A stretch of DNA of 64,000 nt from an uncultured Lachnospiraceae bacterium (GCA_910585625.1 CAJUFQ010000012.1:29298-93297); one strand, 5' to 3'; numbered from the stretch's first letter, positions 53,493-62,744 are shown. Program-made: numbers and translations. Notes: generated by a model not told the origin, from the letters alone.

Positions 53493-55712
53493 ATGAAGAG
53501 GATGAAACGCAATGCCGTTGTTGCCCTGGCCTTGATTTTGCTATGTGATTTGTCCTTTGGGTGCGCCAATTACCAAAACATGCCTGGGATTGGCGGGCTT
53601 TCCAGGGAGGATATCGCAGGAAAAAAAGATAAACCCGGAAACAATCACACATCCGGGGAGGCGCAAGGGGCAGCAGACGCGGCAGGAAGCGTCCCTGATC
53701 AAAAGTCAGGGCAGCTGCCTGCTCCCTCTCTGCCGCAATACACAAAAGATGGGGTCAGCTATTCTTTCCGGGCAGAAGGTAAGAAAATCCAGAATTATAA
53801 GAAAGACGGAACCTGGCAGGATACCCTGCCGGTCGGCGTCAATATCGGGGCAGGCAAGCCTGGGTGTTTCCCCGGGGAATTCGGGATTACCAAGGAAGAA
53901 TACGTAAGGTGGTTTGGGCAGATCCAGTCAATGCATGCAGATACGATACGTGTGTACACAATCCTTATGCCGGAATTTTACGAGGCGTTAGCGGAATACA
54001 ATGCTTCGGCTAAGGAACCTCTTTATTTCATGCAAGGAGTTTACAACAATGAGAGCGATATGACAGAGCTTGGGGATGCTTATGCTGAGAATGGCAGGAT
54101 TTATGAAGACTGGATTGAGATGTGCCGGACGATTGTTGATGTTGTCCATGGAAATATTGAAATTGAGCAGGTTGCCGGAAATGCATATGGCAGCTATACC
54201 ACGGATGTGTCGCAGTATTTAAGCGGTTGGATTTTGGGCATTGAATGGCAGCCGGATTTTGTGATAAATACGAATGAGGGTAATCCTGGCAAGGGAGCAT
54301 TTGACGGAGAGTACCTATATACAGAGAATGCATCCCCCTTTGAGGCATTCTTGGCAGGCGGGCTGGATGCATGTATCAGCTATGAGACGGAACACTATAA
54401 GATGCAGCATCCGACTGCTTTTGCAAACTGGGTGACGACAGACCCGCTGGAGCATCCCGGGGAGCCGAATCCTGAGAAGGAAGATGCCGTATCTGTGGAT
54501 GCGGAGCATATCAAGGCGAAGCCGGGATTTCAGGCAGGACTGTTTGCTTCCTACCATGTCTATCCGTATTATCCCGAAATGATGCGTTATGCGCCGGAAC
54601 TGCTTGAGGACAATCCGCCGAATTCGTATAAAAGCTATTTGGGTAAGCTGGTAGATTACCATAAGATGCCAGTCGTAATTTCAGAGTTCGGCGTGCCGTC
54701 TGGGCGAGGCATTACACACTTGGCCCGCGAGGCAGGGTTTAACCAGGGCGGGCTGACGGAAGAGGAGCAGGGCAATGCCCTAGTATCTATGCTGGAAGAT
54801 ATTGCTGCGACGGGATGCGCAGGGGCGTGCATGTTTATCTGGCAAGATGAATGGTTTAAGCGGACTTGGAATACGATGGACTATACAGACCCTGACGCAC
54901 GCGCCTATTGGTGCGATGTCCAGACCAGCGAGCAGTTTTTTGGCTTGCTGTCCTTTGACCCCGGCGGGGAAGCCGCCTGCACTGCAGACGGTGACGCGCA
55001 GGAGTGGGAGGGAATGGAGCCGCTTCTGAAAAGCGGGGAAAAAGAACTATATGTAAGGAGCGACGAGGCATATGTTTATCTGCTCCTTAAGGGCTATGGC
55101 GGTAGCGCAAGAATTACCGCGGATACCATCCCGGAACAGGGCAACCCAGAATATGGCGGTGCAGATTTTGCGATTGACCTCAACGGTGAGGAAGAAAGCC
55201 GCATCCTGGTCGATCCCTATTATGACGTGAATTATTGGCTTTATACAGAAGGGACTTACTCAGACAGCAAAGTGCTTGAGGTGCAGGAAGGGTATGCAGA
55301 GAAGAATACGAACCGTTTTGAACCCATCAACCTCATGCTGAACGGGCCGGTTCTCCTTACGGATGGGACATTAGTGGGAACGGAGCAGATTGAGACAGGG
55401 AAGCTGCGTCATGGGAATGCAGACCCAACGGCTGGTGATTTCGATTCCCGGGCAGACTTCTGCATCAAAGGGGACGTGGCGGAAATCCGGCTGCCGTGGC
55501 TGCTTTTGAATATCCCGGCGCCCAACCAGAAGAGACGTATTGCGGATTTATATGCTCATGAAGGGATTACATTTGAGCCAATCAGCGGCATCATATTTGC
55601 CGTTGACGGCGTGAGCGGGACTTATTCCTGGGATGGATGGGATTTGCCCACATACCGGGAACGGCTGAAACAGTCATATTACATTGTGCAGGAGTACTTA
55701 TCGAAGCGGTAA
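53493..55712 (+). CDS. Lipoprotein with glycoside-hydrolase-like barrel and CBM9-like domain
   Basis: This 739-residue protein has a lipoprotein signal ending SFGC (Cys24). A TIM-barrel-like domain spans about 95-475 (GVNIGAGKPGCFPGEFGITK, then HADTIRVYTIL). Glu398 in VISEFGVPSGRG fits a nucleophile and Glu251 in LGIEWQP a possible acid/base. The C-terminal part begins with ADGDAQEWEGM and looks like the same CBM9/DOMON fold as in the surface protein at 45251. It probably binds or trims the polymer outside the cell. It ends the XrtG run, 22 bases before gdpP. Confidence 0.72.
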   Translation: MKRMKRNAVVALALILLCDLSFGCANYQNMPGIGGLSREDIAGKKDKPGNNHTSGEAQGAADAAGSVPDQKSGQLPAPSLPQYTKDGVSYSFRAEGKKIQNYKKDGTWQDTLPVGVNIGAGKPGCFPGEFGITKEEYVRWFGQIQSMHADTIRVYTILMPEFYEALAEYNASAKEPLYFMQGVYNNESDMTELGDAYAENGRIYEDWIEMCRTIVDVVHGNIEIEQVAGNAYGSYTTDVSQYLSGWILGIEWQPDFVINTNEGNPGKGAFDGEYLYTENASPFEAFLAGGLDACISYETEHYKMQHPTAFANWVTTDPLEHPGEPNPEKEDAVSVDAEHIKAKPGFQAGLFASYHVYPYYPEMMRYAPELLEDNPPNSYKSYLGKLVDYHKMPVVISEFGVPSGRGITHLAREAGFNQGGLTEEEQGNALVSMLEDIAATGCAGACMFIWQDEWFKRTWNTMDYTDPDARAYWCDVQTSEQFFGLLSFDPGGEAACTADGDAQEWEGMEPLLKSGEKELYVRSDEAYVYLLLKGYGGSARITADTIPEQGNPEYGGADFAIDLNGEEESRILVDPYYDVNYWLYTEGTYSDSKVLEVQEGYAEKNTNRFEPINLMLNGPVLLTDGTLVGTEQIETGKLRHGNADPTAGDFDSRADFCIKGDVAEIRLPWLLLNIPAPNQKRRIADLYAHEGITFEPISGIIFAVDGVSGTYSWDGWDLPTYRERLKQSYYIVQEYLSKR

Positions 55713-55734
55713 GCAGTAAAGGCAGGGAATGACC

Positions 55735-57816
55735 ATGAAAAGAAAAGAACCCATGAAAGGGCCATTGACCAATTATATGTTTTGGCCACTGATACTGGCT
55801 GGCCTGATTATATTGTTAAACATACCATTATATTCTGTCGATAAAAGGGCAGGAATCTGCGTATCCATATTTGCAGCGATTTATCTTGCGATTGCGCTGG
55901 GAGTTTATATTATGTACCGCTCACGCATCCGCAAGGAGGTGGTCAGTTTTGCGACGCAGTTTGGCACGGTGCAGAGGAAACTCCTGGATGAGTTTGAGAT
56001 ACCATATGCGCTTTTGGAGGATAACTGCAAGATTCTGTGGATGAACGAGGAGTTTTCCCGGATTGTGGAAAAGGACAAGAAATACCATAAATCTATTACC
56101 AGCATTTTTCCGTCGATTACCAGGGAACTTCTGGAGAAAGAGGAAAAGGCCCAAAGCATGCAGCTTGAATGGAAGGGCAGGGTGTACCGGGCCAGCGTCA
56201 GCAGGCTCTACTTCAACTCAGAGAACGAAGAAGATATGGAGGGGACTGTGGATGCGGCGGAACGCGCAGCGCTGGCAGAGGCAAAGGATCAGTACCTGAC
56301 CTCTCTCTATCTGTTTGATGAGACAGAACTGCACCGCCATATCCAGGAAAACAGAGAACAGCAGCTCGTGTCGGTGCTGGTCTATATCGACAATTATGAA
56401 GAGGCCCTGGAAAGCATAGAGGAAGTCAAGCGGTCGCTGCTGGTCGCTTTGGTGGATCGGAAGGTCAGCAAGTACTTTTCCGACCAGGACAGCATTATCA
56501 AAAAAATTGAAAAAGATAAGTATTTCGTGGTATTCAGGCATAAATATCTGGATAATCTGATAAAAGATAAATTCAGCATCCTGGAAAATGTCAAAACTAT
56601 CAAGGTAGGGAATGAGATGGCGGTGACGCTGAGCATCGGCATCGGCGTCAGCAATACGAATTATAACCAGAAATACGAGTTCTCCCGCATGGCAATAGAC
56701 CTTGCGCTCGGAAGAGGCGGCGATCAGGTAGTCATTAAGGAAGGCGAGAAGATAACGTATTTCGGAGGAAAGTCCAGACAGGTGGAAAAGATGACCCGAG
56801 TCAAGGCGAGAGTCAAAGCCCATGCCTTGCGTGAGCTGTTCGCTAGCCGGGAACAGGTCTTTATTATGGGACACAGCATCAGCGACATGGACGCCTTTGG
56901 TTCTGCCATCGGTATTTACTGCGCGGCACAGGTGATGGGCAAGAAAGCGCATATTGTGCTGAACGAGGTCACTTCATCCCTGCGTCCGATGAAGGAGTGC
57001 TTCTCAGAGGAAAAGGGATACCCGGAAGACATGTTCATCCGCAGCGAGCGTGCCATTGAGATGGTGAAAAGTGAGAGCGTGCTTGTCGTGGTGGATACAA
57101 ACCGGCCCAATTATACGGAGTGCCCGGAGATTCTGCGCCAGTCCAAGAATATCGTGGTCTTTGACCACCACAGGCAGAGTAGCGACGTGATTGAAAATGC
57201 CGTGCTTTCTTATATCGAGACATACGCCTCTTCTACTTGTGAGATGGTGGCGGAAATGCTGCAGTATTTTAATGAAAACATACATCTTAAGCCGAATGAG
57301 GCGGACAGCATTTACGCCGGCATATTGATTGACACCAATAATTTCATGACAAAGACCGGCGTGCGCACGTTTGAGGCGGCGGCATACCTGAGGAGGTGCG
57401 GCGCGGAAGTTACCAGGGTGCGCAAATTGCTGCGGGATGATATGGCGGCGTATAAAGCGCGGGCGGAGGCAGTGCGCCACGCCGAGGTATATCAGGGGGC
57501 ATTTGCAATTTCCATCTGCCCGGCAGACCCGCGTGTGGAAAGTCCCACGATAGCGGGGGCACAGGCAGCCAACGAGCTGCTGAATATTGTGGGAATCAAG
57601 GCTTCGTTCGTACTCACAGAGTACAATGAAAAAATATATATCAGTTCACGCTCTATCGATGAAATCAACGTACAGCTGATTATGGAGCGGATGGGCGGCG
57701 GCGGCCACCTCAATGTGGCAGGAGCGCAGCTCAAGGACTGCACCGTACATGAAGCGAAGAGGAAGATTCAGGATACATTGGATCAGATGTTAGAGGAAGG
57801 AGATTTAGAAGTATGA
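55735..57816 (+). CDS. gdpP: Cyclic-di-AMP phosphodiesterase
   Basis: This 693-residue protein has two N-terminal helices (about 14-58), a degenerate PAS domain (about 80-150), a degenerate GGDEF domain (about 195-330) and a DHH/DHHA1 phosphodiesterase. GHSISDMDAFGSA, VVVDTNR, FDHHRQS and LIDTNNF carry the metal ligands, and GGGGHLNVAGAQ is the DHHA1 motif. It hydrolyses c-di-AMP, which controls potassium and wall homeostasis. The start at 55735 fits GGCAGGG; a slightly earlier ATG is possible. It overlaps rplI by four bases. Confidence 0.94.
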   Translation: MKRKEPMKGPLTNYMFWPLILAGLIILLNIPLYSVDKRAGICVSIFAAIYLAIALGVYIMYRSRIRKEVVSFATQFGTVQRKLLDEFEIPYALLEDNCKILWMNEEFSRIVEKDKKYHKSITSIFPSITRELLEKEEKAQSMQLEWKGRVYRASVSRLYFNSENEEDMEGTVDAAERAALAEAKDQYLTSLYLFDETELHRHIQENREQQLVSVLVYIDNYEEALESIEEVKRSLLVALVDRKVSKYFSDQDSIIKKIEKDKYFVVFRHKYLDNLIKDKFSILENVKTIKVGNEMAVTLSIGIGVSNTNYNQKYEFSRMAIDLALGRGGDQVVIKEGEKITYFGGKSRQVEKMTRVKARVKAHALRELFASREQVFIMGHSISDMDAFGSAIGIYCAAQVMGKKAHIVLNEVTSSLRPMKECFSEEKGYPEDMFIRSERAIEMVKSESVLVVVDTNRPNYTECPEILRQSKNIVVFDHHRQSSDVIENAVLSYIETYASSTCEMVAEMLQYFNENIHLKPNEADSIYAGILIDTNNFMTKTGVRTFEAAAYLRRCGAEVTRVRKLLRDDMAAYKARAEAVRHAEVYQGAFAISICPADPRVESPTIAGAQAANELLNIVGIKASFVLTEYNEKIYISSRSIDEINVQLIMERMGGGGHLNVAGAQLKDCTVHEAKRKIQDTLDQMLEEGDLEV

Positions 57817-58262
57817 AAGTAATATTGCTTGAGGACGTAAAATCATTAGGGAAGAAAGGCGACGTTGTAAACGTCAGCGACGGTTATGCAAGGAATATGA
57901 TTCTGCCTAAGAAATTGGGCGTGGAAGCAAATAGTAAGAACATGAATGATTTGAAATTACAGAATAAGCATGCAGAGAAGGTAGCGCAGGAGAACCTGGA
58001 CAACGCCAGGGCGCTTGCGGAGGAAGTTGGAAGCAAAGAGGTGACTGTGACATTGAAGACCGGCGAGGGCGGCAGAACTTTTGGCTCTGTGTCCGCAAAG
58101 GAAATTGCGGCTGCCGCAAAGGAGCAGATTGACATGGAGCTGGACAAGAAGAAAATGCAGCTGCCGGAGGGCGGGCTGAAAACATTGGGCGTACACGAAG
58201 TCAAAATTAAATTCCACCCTAAGGTCACAGGCACATTGAAAGTCAAAGTGGCAGGGGAATAA
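57813..58262 (+). CDS. rplI: 50S ribosomal protein L9
   Basis: This 149-residue protein begins MKVILLEDVKSLGKKGDVVN and has the L9 N-domain motif SDGYARNMILPKKLGVEA. A connecting helix and a C-domain (TLGVHEVKIKFHPKVTGTLK) follow. It is translationally coupled to gdpP and followed by dnaB, the conserved Firmicutes order. Confidence 0.97.
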   Translation: MKVILLEDVKSLGKKGDVVNVSDGYARNMILPKKLGVEANSKNMNDLKLQNKHAEKVAQENLDNARALAEEVGSKEVTVTLKTGEGGRTFGSVSAKEIAAAAKEQIDMELDKKKMQLPEGGLKTLGVHEVKIKFHPKVTGTLKVKVAGE

Positions 58263-58272
58263 GGAGGCGCAT

Positions 58273-59601
58273 ATGGAGGAAGCCCTGATTAAACGGATTA
58301 TGCCGAACAATCTGGAGGCGGAGCAGTCAGTCATCGGTTCCATGATTATGGACAGGGAAGCAATTATTGTGGCGTCAGAAACCTTAATCCGTGAGGACTT
58401 TTACCATCAGCAGTATGGCGTGCTGTTTGAAGCGATGGTGGAACTTTTTAATGAAGAGCAGCCCGTGGATGTGGTGACATTACAGAACCGCCTGCGGGAG
58501 AAAGATGTCCCGGCGGAGCTGAGCAGCATGGAGTTTGTGGGGGAGCTGGTAACGTCAGTGCCGACTTCTGCGAACATCAAATACTATGCGAATATCGTCA
58601 AAGAGAAAGCCATGCTGCGCAGGCTGATTAAAGTCAATGAGGAGATTGCCAGCCAGTGCTATCTGGATAAAGACAGCGTAGAGGACATTATGGCGGAGAC
58701 TGAAAAGAAGATTTTTAACCTCCTTCAGAACCGTGGAGCGGAAGATTTTGTGCCAATCAAGCAGATTGTCATCAATGCCTTGGAGAAAATTGAACTGGCT
58801 TCCAAGAAAAAAGGAAATGTCACTGGAATTGCTACGGGATTCATCGATCTTGATCATCGGACATCCGGGCTGCAGCCGTCGGATCTTGTACTGGTGGCCG
58901 CCCGCCCTTCCATGGGAAAAACGGCGTTTGTGCTGAACATCGCGCAGTATGTGGCATTCCATAATAACCTTGCCACGGCTATCTTTAGCCTGGAGATGTC
59001 CAAGGAGCAGCTGGTGAACCGCTTATTTTCCCTGGAGTCCAGAGTGGACGCCCAGCTTCTGCGTTCCGGGAACCTGGCTGATTCCGACTGGGAGAAATTG
59101 ATTGAAGGCGCAGGGATTATTGGTAAATCAAAGCTGATTATCGACGACACGCCAGGAATTTCTATCTCAGAGCTGCGTTCCAAGTGCCGCAAATATAAGC
59201 TGGAGCAAGACTTAAAGCTCATTATTATCGACTATCTCCAGCTGATGTCCGGTTCTGGCCGTTCAGATTCCAGGCAGCAGGAAATATCGGACATTTCCCG
59301 TTCGTTGAAAGGCCTTGCCAGAGAGCTGAATGTCCCGGTGATTGCCCTGTCGCAGCTGAGCCGTCAGGTAGAGCAGAGGCCGGATCACAGGCCCATGCTT
59401 TCCGACTTGCGTGAATCAGGGGCGATAGAGCAGGACGCCGATGTGGTAATGTTCCTCTATAGGGACGATTATTACAACAAGGATACGCCGGACAAGAACA
59501 TTGCGGAGATTATCATAGCCAAACAGAGGAATGGTCCTATTGGCACAGTCAACCTGGTCTGGCTGCCGCAGTACACGAAATTTGTAAACATGGAAAAATA
59601 A
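58273..59601 (+). CDS. dnaB: Replicative DNA helicase
   Basis: This 442-residue hexameric helicase unwinds DNA at the replication fork. The N-terminal domain (NNLEAEQSVIGSMIMDREAI) spans about 10-110. Walker A is ARPSMGKTAF, Walker B is LIIIDYLQLM, and SDLRESGAIEQDADVVMFL is a C-terminal motif of the family. No intein is inserted. AAGGAGG precedes the ATG by seven bases. Confidence 0.97.
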   Translation: MEEALIKRIMPNNLEAEQSVIGSMIMDREAIIVASETLIREDFYHQQYGVLFEAMVELFNEEQPVDVVTLQNRLREKDVPAELSSMEFVGELVTSVPTSANIKYYANIVKEKAMLRRLIKVNEEIASQCYLDKDSVEDIMAETEKKIFNLLQNRGAEDFVPIKQIVINALEKIELASKKKGNVTGIATGFIDLDHRTSGLQPSDLVLVAARPSMGKTAFVLNIAQYVAFHNNLATAIFSLEMSKEQLVNRLFSLESRVDAQLLRSGNLADSDWEKLIEGAGIIGKSKLIIDDTPGISISELRSKCRKYKLEQDLKLIIIDYLQLMSGSGRSDSRQQEISDISRSLKGLARELNVPVIALSQLSRQVEQRPDHRPMLSDLRESGAIEQDADVVMFLYRDDYYNKDTPDKNIAEIIIAKQRNGPIGTVNLVWLPQYTKFVNMEK

Positions 59602-59623
59602 CTCGTCACAATTCGTAAAACAG

Positions 59624-59664
59624 AGCAGATATTTTTCTGAAAAGGGAGGTATCTGCTTTTTCTT
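59624..59664 (+). terminator. Intrinsic terminator of gdpP-rplI-dnaB
   Basis: AGCAGATA (59624-59631) pairs with TATCTGCT (59650-59657), followed by TTTTCTT. Confidence 0.8.
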
Positions 59665-59689
59665 GTCGTTATTTCACGATGAAAAAAGA

Positions 59690-59718
59690 TTGTAAGCTAT
59701 GGCATAAATAGTTAAAAT
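59690..59718 (+). promoter_or_regulatory. Candidate promoter of the MerR gene
   Basis: TTGTAA (59690-59695) and TAAAAT (59713-59718) are 17 bases apart. A 7-base inverted repeat, TTCACGA/TCGTGAA (59791-59797 and 59803-59809), lies between it and the gene and might be an operator. Confidence 0.45.
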
Positions 59719-59833
59719 AGAAATAGAAAAAGGGACAGGCTGTTGCGCGCGCTGCTGCAAGGCGGCACAGGGCAGGAGGCTGATAAAATGTTCACGAAAA
59801 ACTCGTGAAATCCCGAAAAAGGAGGTTCAGAAT

Positions 59834-60460
59834 GTGGAAAATGCACGCTATATGATTTCGGACGCGGCAAATATAGTTAATGTCGAGTCACATGTACTGC
59901 GGTATTGGGAAGAAGAATTAGAACTTGCCGTCCCCCGCAACGAGATGGGACACCGCTATTACACAGAAGAGAATATAGCGCAATTCCAAAAGATAAAAGA
60001 ATGGAAGGAACAGGGCTACCAGCTGAAAGCAATCCGGATGATGATTCATAACATCCCGGAAAGCCGGCAGGTTGTCCAGGCTGGCCGGGAATATCCCGAA
60101 ATGGAACCACCATACCAGATAAAAGAACATAATAATTCCGCTTCTAATACTGTAAAGCTGGAACAATTTCGCGTAATGATGACCACTATTGTGAAACAGG
60201 CAATGGAGGAAAACAATTCTTCCCTCAGCAAAGAGGTTGGGGTACAAGTCGGGGAAAAAGTCCTAAAGGAGATGAATTATCTGATGCGGGAGCAGGACGA
60301 GGCAGAGGAAGAACGTTTCCGAAAGCTGGACGCCGCTATTCGCTCGCAGCAGAAAGGGCGCAGATTCCGAAAAGAAAAGACGGCAAAGAAAGAAAAGGAG
60401 AAAGATTCAGCGAAAATAATGAAAGAAGAAAAGAAATTGAATCCAAACTTAACTACATAA
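59834..60460 (+). CDS. MerR-family transcriptional regulator
   Basis: This 208-residue protein starts at GTG with GGAGG eight bases upstream. The N-terminal winged helix (MISDAANIVNVESHVLRYWE, then HRYYTEENIAQFQKIKEWK) is of the MerR type. A linker and a helical region (about 110-165) follow, and the Lys/Glu-rich C-terminal 40 residues are low-complexity. No metal-binding Cys motif is seen, so the signal is unknown. The gene stands alone between two terminators. Confidence 0.85.
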   Translation: MENARYMISDAANIVNVESHVLRYWEEELELAVPRNEMGHRYYTEENIAQFQKIKEWKEQGYQLKAIRMMIHNIPESRQVVQAGREYPEMEPPYQIKEHNNSASNTVKLEQFRVMMTTIVKQAMEENNSSLSKEVGVQVGEKVLKEMNYLMREQDEAEEERFRKLDAAIRSQQKGRRFRKEKTAKKEKEKDSAKIMKEEKKLNPNLTT

Positions 60461-60470
60461 AGACAAGAAA

Positions 60471-60506
60471 GGGAAGCAGGGAAAGGAGCAGGGGCTTCCC
60501 TTTTTT
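60471..60506 (+). terminator. Intrinsic terminator of the MerR gene
   Basis: GGGAAGC (60471-60477) pairs with GCTTCCC (60494-60500), followed by six T residues. A 26-base fragment of the dispersed repeat (60502-60527, TTTTTATCTTA then AGGAAAGACCTTG) joins its T tract. Confidence 0.85.
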
Positions 60507-60549
60507 ATCTTATTAGGAAAGACCTTGCCTGCTTTGTTTCGTCAGGGAC

Positions 60550-61056
60550 TCAGCGTTTCCTGCCTAGCCGCATGATGAGAAGGAAAAAGGCTATCCCCAA
60601 CGCCCCGCCCAGGCTGTCGATGCATACGTCTGACAGGCGGCCGGCCCGTCCGGGGACGAATAGCTGGTGGAACTCATCGGTGGCGGCATAGCCTGCCGTG
60701 AATGCCAGCGCAGAAAGGGCCAGCCGGCGTCTGTTCCATGCATAACAGCTAAAATGAAGGCACAGGAGGACGGCTAGCAGCGCGTATTCTCCCATATGCG
60801 CTGCCTTGCGGACGATTAGCTGCATCGATTCTGCCTGAGCGGATAATTCCGCTTCTGTTTTGTCCAGGCGGAAGAAGCTGTTCTGCCATTCAGCGAATTT
60901 GTATGCCACGGAACCGCTGGCTTGAGAGGATTGTCCGGCAGGCTGAGCAGAAAATGCGTAGATGACAGCCAGCCAGGCCAGCACCAGGATGCCCGTGGTT
61001 ATTTTTCCGATAAAAAGAAAGGTTTCTTGGTTTTGCGGATTCTTATTTCTCAGCAT
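60550..61056 (-). CDS. VanZ-like membrane protein
   Basis: This 168-residue protein has four hydrophobic segments (about 14-33, 84-105, 112-128, 145-163). YAATDEFHQLFVPGRAGRLS followed by DVCIDSLGGALG is the VanZ family core. VanZ-like proteins are linked to teicoplanin tolerance or lipid and wall functions, mostly without a known mechanism. The start follows GAGGTGAAAATAC. The ferredoxin gene upstream on this strand is separated by a terminator. Confidence 0.85.
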   Translation of the reverse strand: MLRNKNPQNQETFLFIGKITTGILVLAWLAVIYAFSAQPAGQSSQASGSVAYKFAEWQNSFFRLDKTEAELSAQAESMQLIVRKAAHMGEYALLAVLLCLHFSCYAWNRRRLALSALAFTAGYAATDEFHQLFVPGRAGRLSDVCIDSLGGALGIAFFLLIMRLGRKR

Positions 61057-61130
61057 GTATTTTCACCTCATCTGTCAGTCCTAATGGGGACTTATGGTTC
61101 TTCCCGGCAATGGGGCAGGAGGAACAGAAA

Positions 61131-61163
61131 AGAGCCTCTATCCTCATGCAGGGATAAAGGCTC
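61131..61163 (-). terminator. Intrinsic terminator of the ferredoxin gene
   Basis: On the minus strand AGAGCCTTTATCC and GGATAGAGGCTCT form a 13-base-pair stem with one mismatch and a seven-base loop, followed by TTTCTGTT. Confidence 0.8.
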
Positions 61164-61188
61164 TCTGTTTTCATGTACAAGTCAGGAA

Positions 61189-61359
61189 TTAACCCTGCTC
61201 GATAGCGCCTGTAGGACATGCACCAGCACATGTTCCGCAGTCAATGCAGGTATCTGCAGCGATTTCGTATTTTCCATCACCAGCGGAGATAGCGCCTACG
61301 GGGCATTCTCCTTCACAGGTTCCGCAGCTTACACAAGCGTCAGTAATTACGTATGCCAT
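61189..61359 (-). CDS. 2[4Fe-4S] ferredoxin
   Basis: This 56-residue clostridial-type ferredoxin begins MAYVITDACVSCGTCEGECP and has a second cluster motif CIDCGTCAGACP. The eight cysteines form two CxxCxxCxxxCP sets, each holding a [4Fe-4S] cluster. It shuttles low-potential electrons in anaerobic metabolism. AGGAGG lies seven bases before the ATG. A promoter (TTGTAA, 17 bases, TAAAAT) precedes it and a strong terminator follows, so it is a single-gene unit. Confidence 0.96.
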   Translation of the reverse strand: MAYVITDACVSCGTCEGECPVGAISAGDGKYEIAADTCIDCGTCAGACPTGAIEQG

Positions 61360-61423
61360 ACTTAGATCCTCCTTAATATAAAATGAATATTCATAAAACC
61401 GCCATGTGGTGGTCTTGAGATAT

Positions 61424-61452
61424 ATTTTAATACAAACAGTCGGCGATTACAA
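61424..61452 (-). promoter_or_regulatory. Candidate promoter of the ferredoxin gene
   Basis: On the minus strand TTGTAA (61452-61447) and TAAAAT (61429-61424) are separated by 17 bases, about 65 bases upstream of the start codon. Confidence 0.5.
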
Positions 61453-61622
61453 GTAAAAGATTGCATATTTAAAAAAATGGTATTATAATAAGAGCAATTC
61501 AGCCAGCCAGGCGCAAATATTGCTGCGGATGGCGCGGGCGGGATTGCATAATAAAAATGGCATGCGAAATACTTATATCAGGTATTGCAAATGACACGAC
61601 AAAGCGTAAGGAGGAATATAAA

Positions 61623-61823
61623 ATGGCACAGGTAAGCAAAGATACGATGATAGGGGAATTGCTGCAGATTGATGAGAACGTGGCGCCGCTGTTGTTAGAA
61701 ATCGGAATGCACTGTCTTGGATGCCCGTCTTCACAGATGGAGACAATTGCCGAGGCAGCGATGGTACATGGGATTGAGCCAGACGCATTGGTGAATAAAA
61801 TCAATGAGTTTCTGGCAAAATAG
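61623..61823 (+). CDS. DUF1858 hybrid-cluster-associated small protein
   Basis: This 66-residue protein begins MAQVSKDTMIGELLQIDENV and has GMHCLGCPSSQMETIAEAAM, the two-cysteine motif of DUF1858. Members occur alone or joined to redox proteins in anaerobes; the function is not settled. The start at 61623 is set by AAGGAGG; an earlier frame opening has no site. A terminator follows directly. Confidence 0.9.
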   Translation: MAQVSKDTMIGELLQIDENVAPLLLEIGMHCLGCPSSQMETIAEAAMVHGIEPDALVNKINEFLAK

Positions 61824-61828
61824 ACATA

Positions 61829-61866
61829 TGGGGGAAGCTGCATATCTTGCAGCGCCCCCATTTTTG
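61829..61866 (+). terminator. Intrinsic terminator of the DUF1858 gene
   Basis: TGGGGG (61829-61834) and GCTGCA pair with TGCAGC and GCCCCCA (61854-61860), followed by TTTTT. Confidence 0.88.
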
Positions 61867-62537
61867 TACTTTTGATGTCGTGCAGTCTTTGATTCATGAA
61901 TAAGGGATCTCACCCTCTTTTCTAGCAATGGATTGTACGGATTCCCCCTTTCTGCTTCATGTGACATGAAGGTATTTCGTGATATATTCCTTTTAGAAGT
62001 ACAAGAAGTTTCATGTGCCGGATTCTGAGACGGCTGCCCATGGGATTCCTTGTTCTTTTTTCTTTTCCCATAGCACGGAATGCCTGGATTCCGCAACTGC
62101 CAGCACAGTTTATTTTGTCAGAACCCATGCGGCCAGCCGTTTGTAAAGAGCCTTCCTCACAGAGGTGCGCTGTCCTGCTTACTGGGCAGGATGGAATGGA
62201 AACAGGCGGTGGTAAATTCTTTTGGGTTAAATTTCGTCAGATTATCATATACTATTATCTGTTAGAACGCCCACAAGGGCTTGAAATTTGCATAGAAAAC
62301 AGAAGTCAATAAAAATGCAGAAGGCCAAGGGAAAACCGACGTGTCCCCAGACCGGCTTCGTAATTTTGAAAGCACGGAAATGGGAGAAACTGTAAGAATC
62401 CGGCAAAACTGGTCATGTTTTCCTACTCTGCAACGCATTACCTGTTAAGCTGCCCATATTGCCATCCGGCGTCCCGCAGTCTCAAAATTTGGCAGACCGA
62501 TGGAAATAAAATGGGTTACTTTTCGGGAATAAAATGA

Positions 62538-62651
62538 TATAATAGATATAGAAAAGACATTGCAGAAAATCCGCGGCTGACAGCCTATGGCTGCCTACGG
62601 TTACTGAATGGTTAGGCTCCTTTCTGCCTGACCCAGACCGGCATCTCTGGG
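62538..62651 (+). ncRNA. Candidate structured RNA or mecA leader
   Basis: Downstream of an extended -10 box three hairpins follow one another: CAGCC/GGCTG (62581-62593), GCCTA/TAGGC (62593-62627) and CCCAGA/TCTGGG (62632-62651). No known riboswitch consensus was recognised and no T tract follows. It could be a stand-alone RNA or part of a long mecA leader. Confidence 0.3.
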
Positions 62652-62744
62652 ACATTTATAGCATACAAATTTTACCAATGCAATACTTTTTGTCAAATGT
62701 TTAGAAATTTCACAGTTTTTTTAGAAAATTGGGCAGACTTCGAC

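Noticed and set aside
56218..56952. 244-codon minus-strand frame inside gdpP
   Set aside because: Shadow of the conserved DHH protein; no start signal.
62013..62312. Small frame in the region before mecA
   Set aside because: No ribosome site, irregular composition, overlapping frames on the other strand are equally open.
62538..62651. 6S RNA, c-di-GMP or c-di-AMP riboswitch
   Set aside because: None of the consensus cores of these classes is visible; only generic hairpins are seen.
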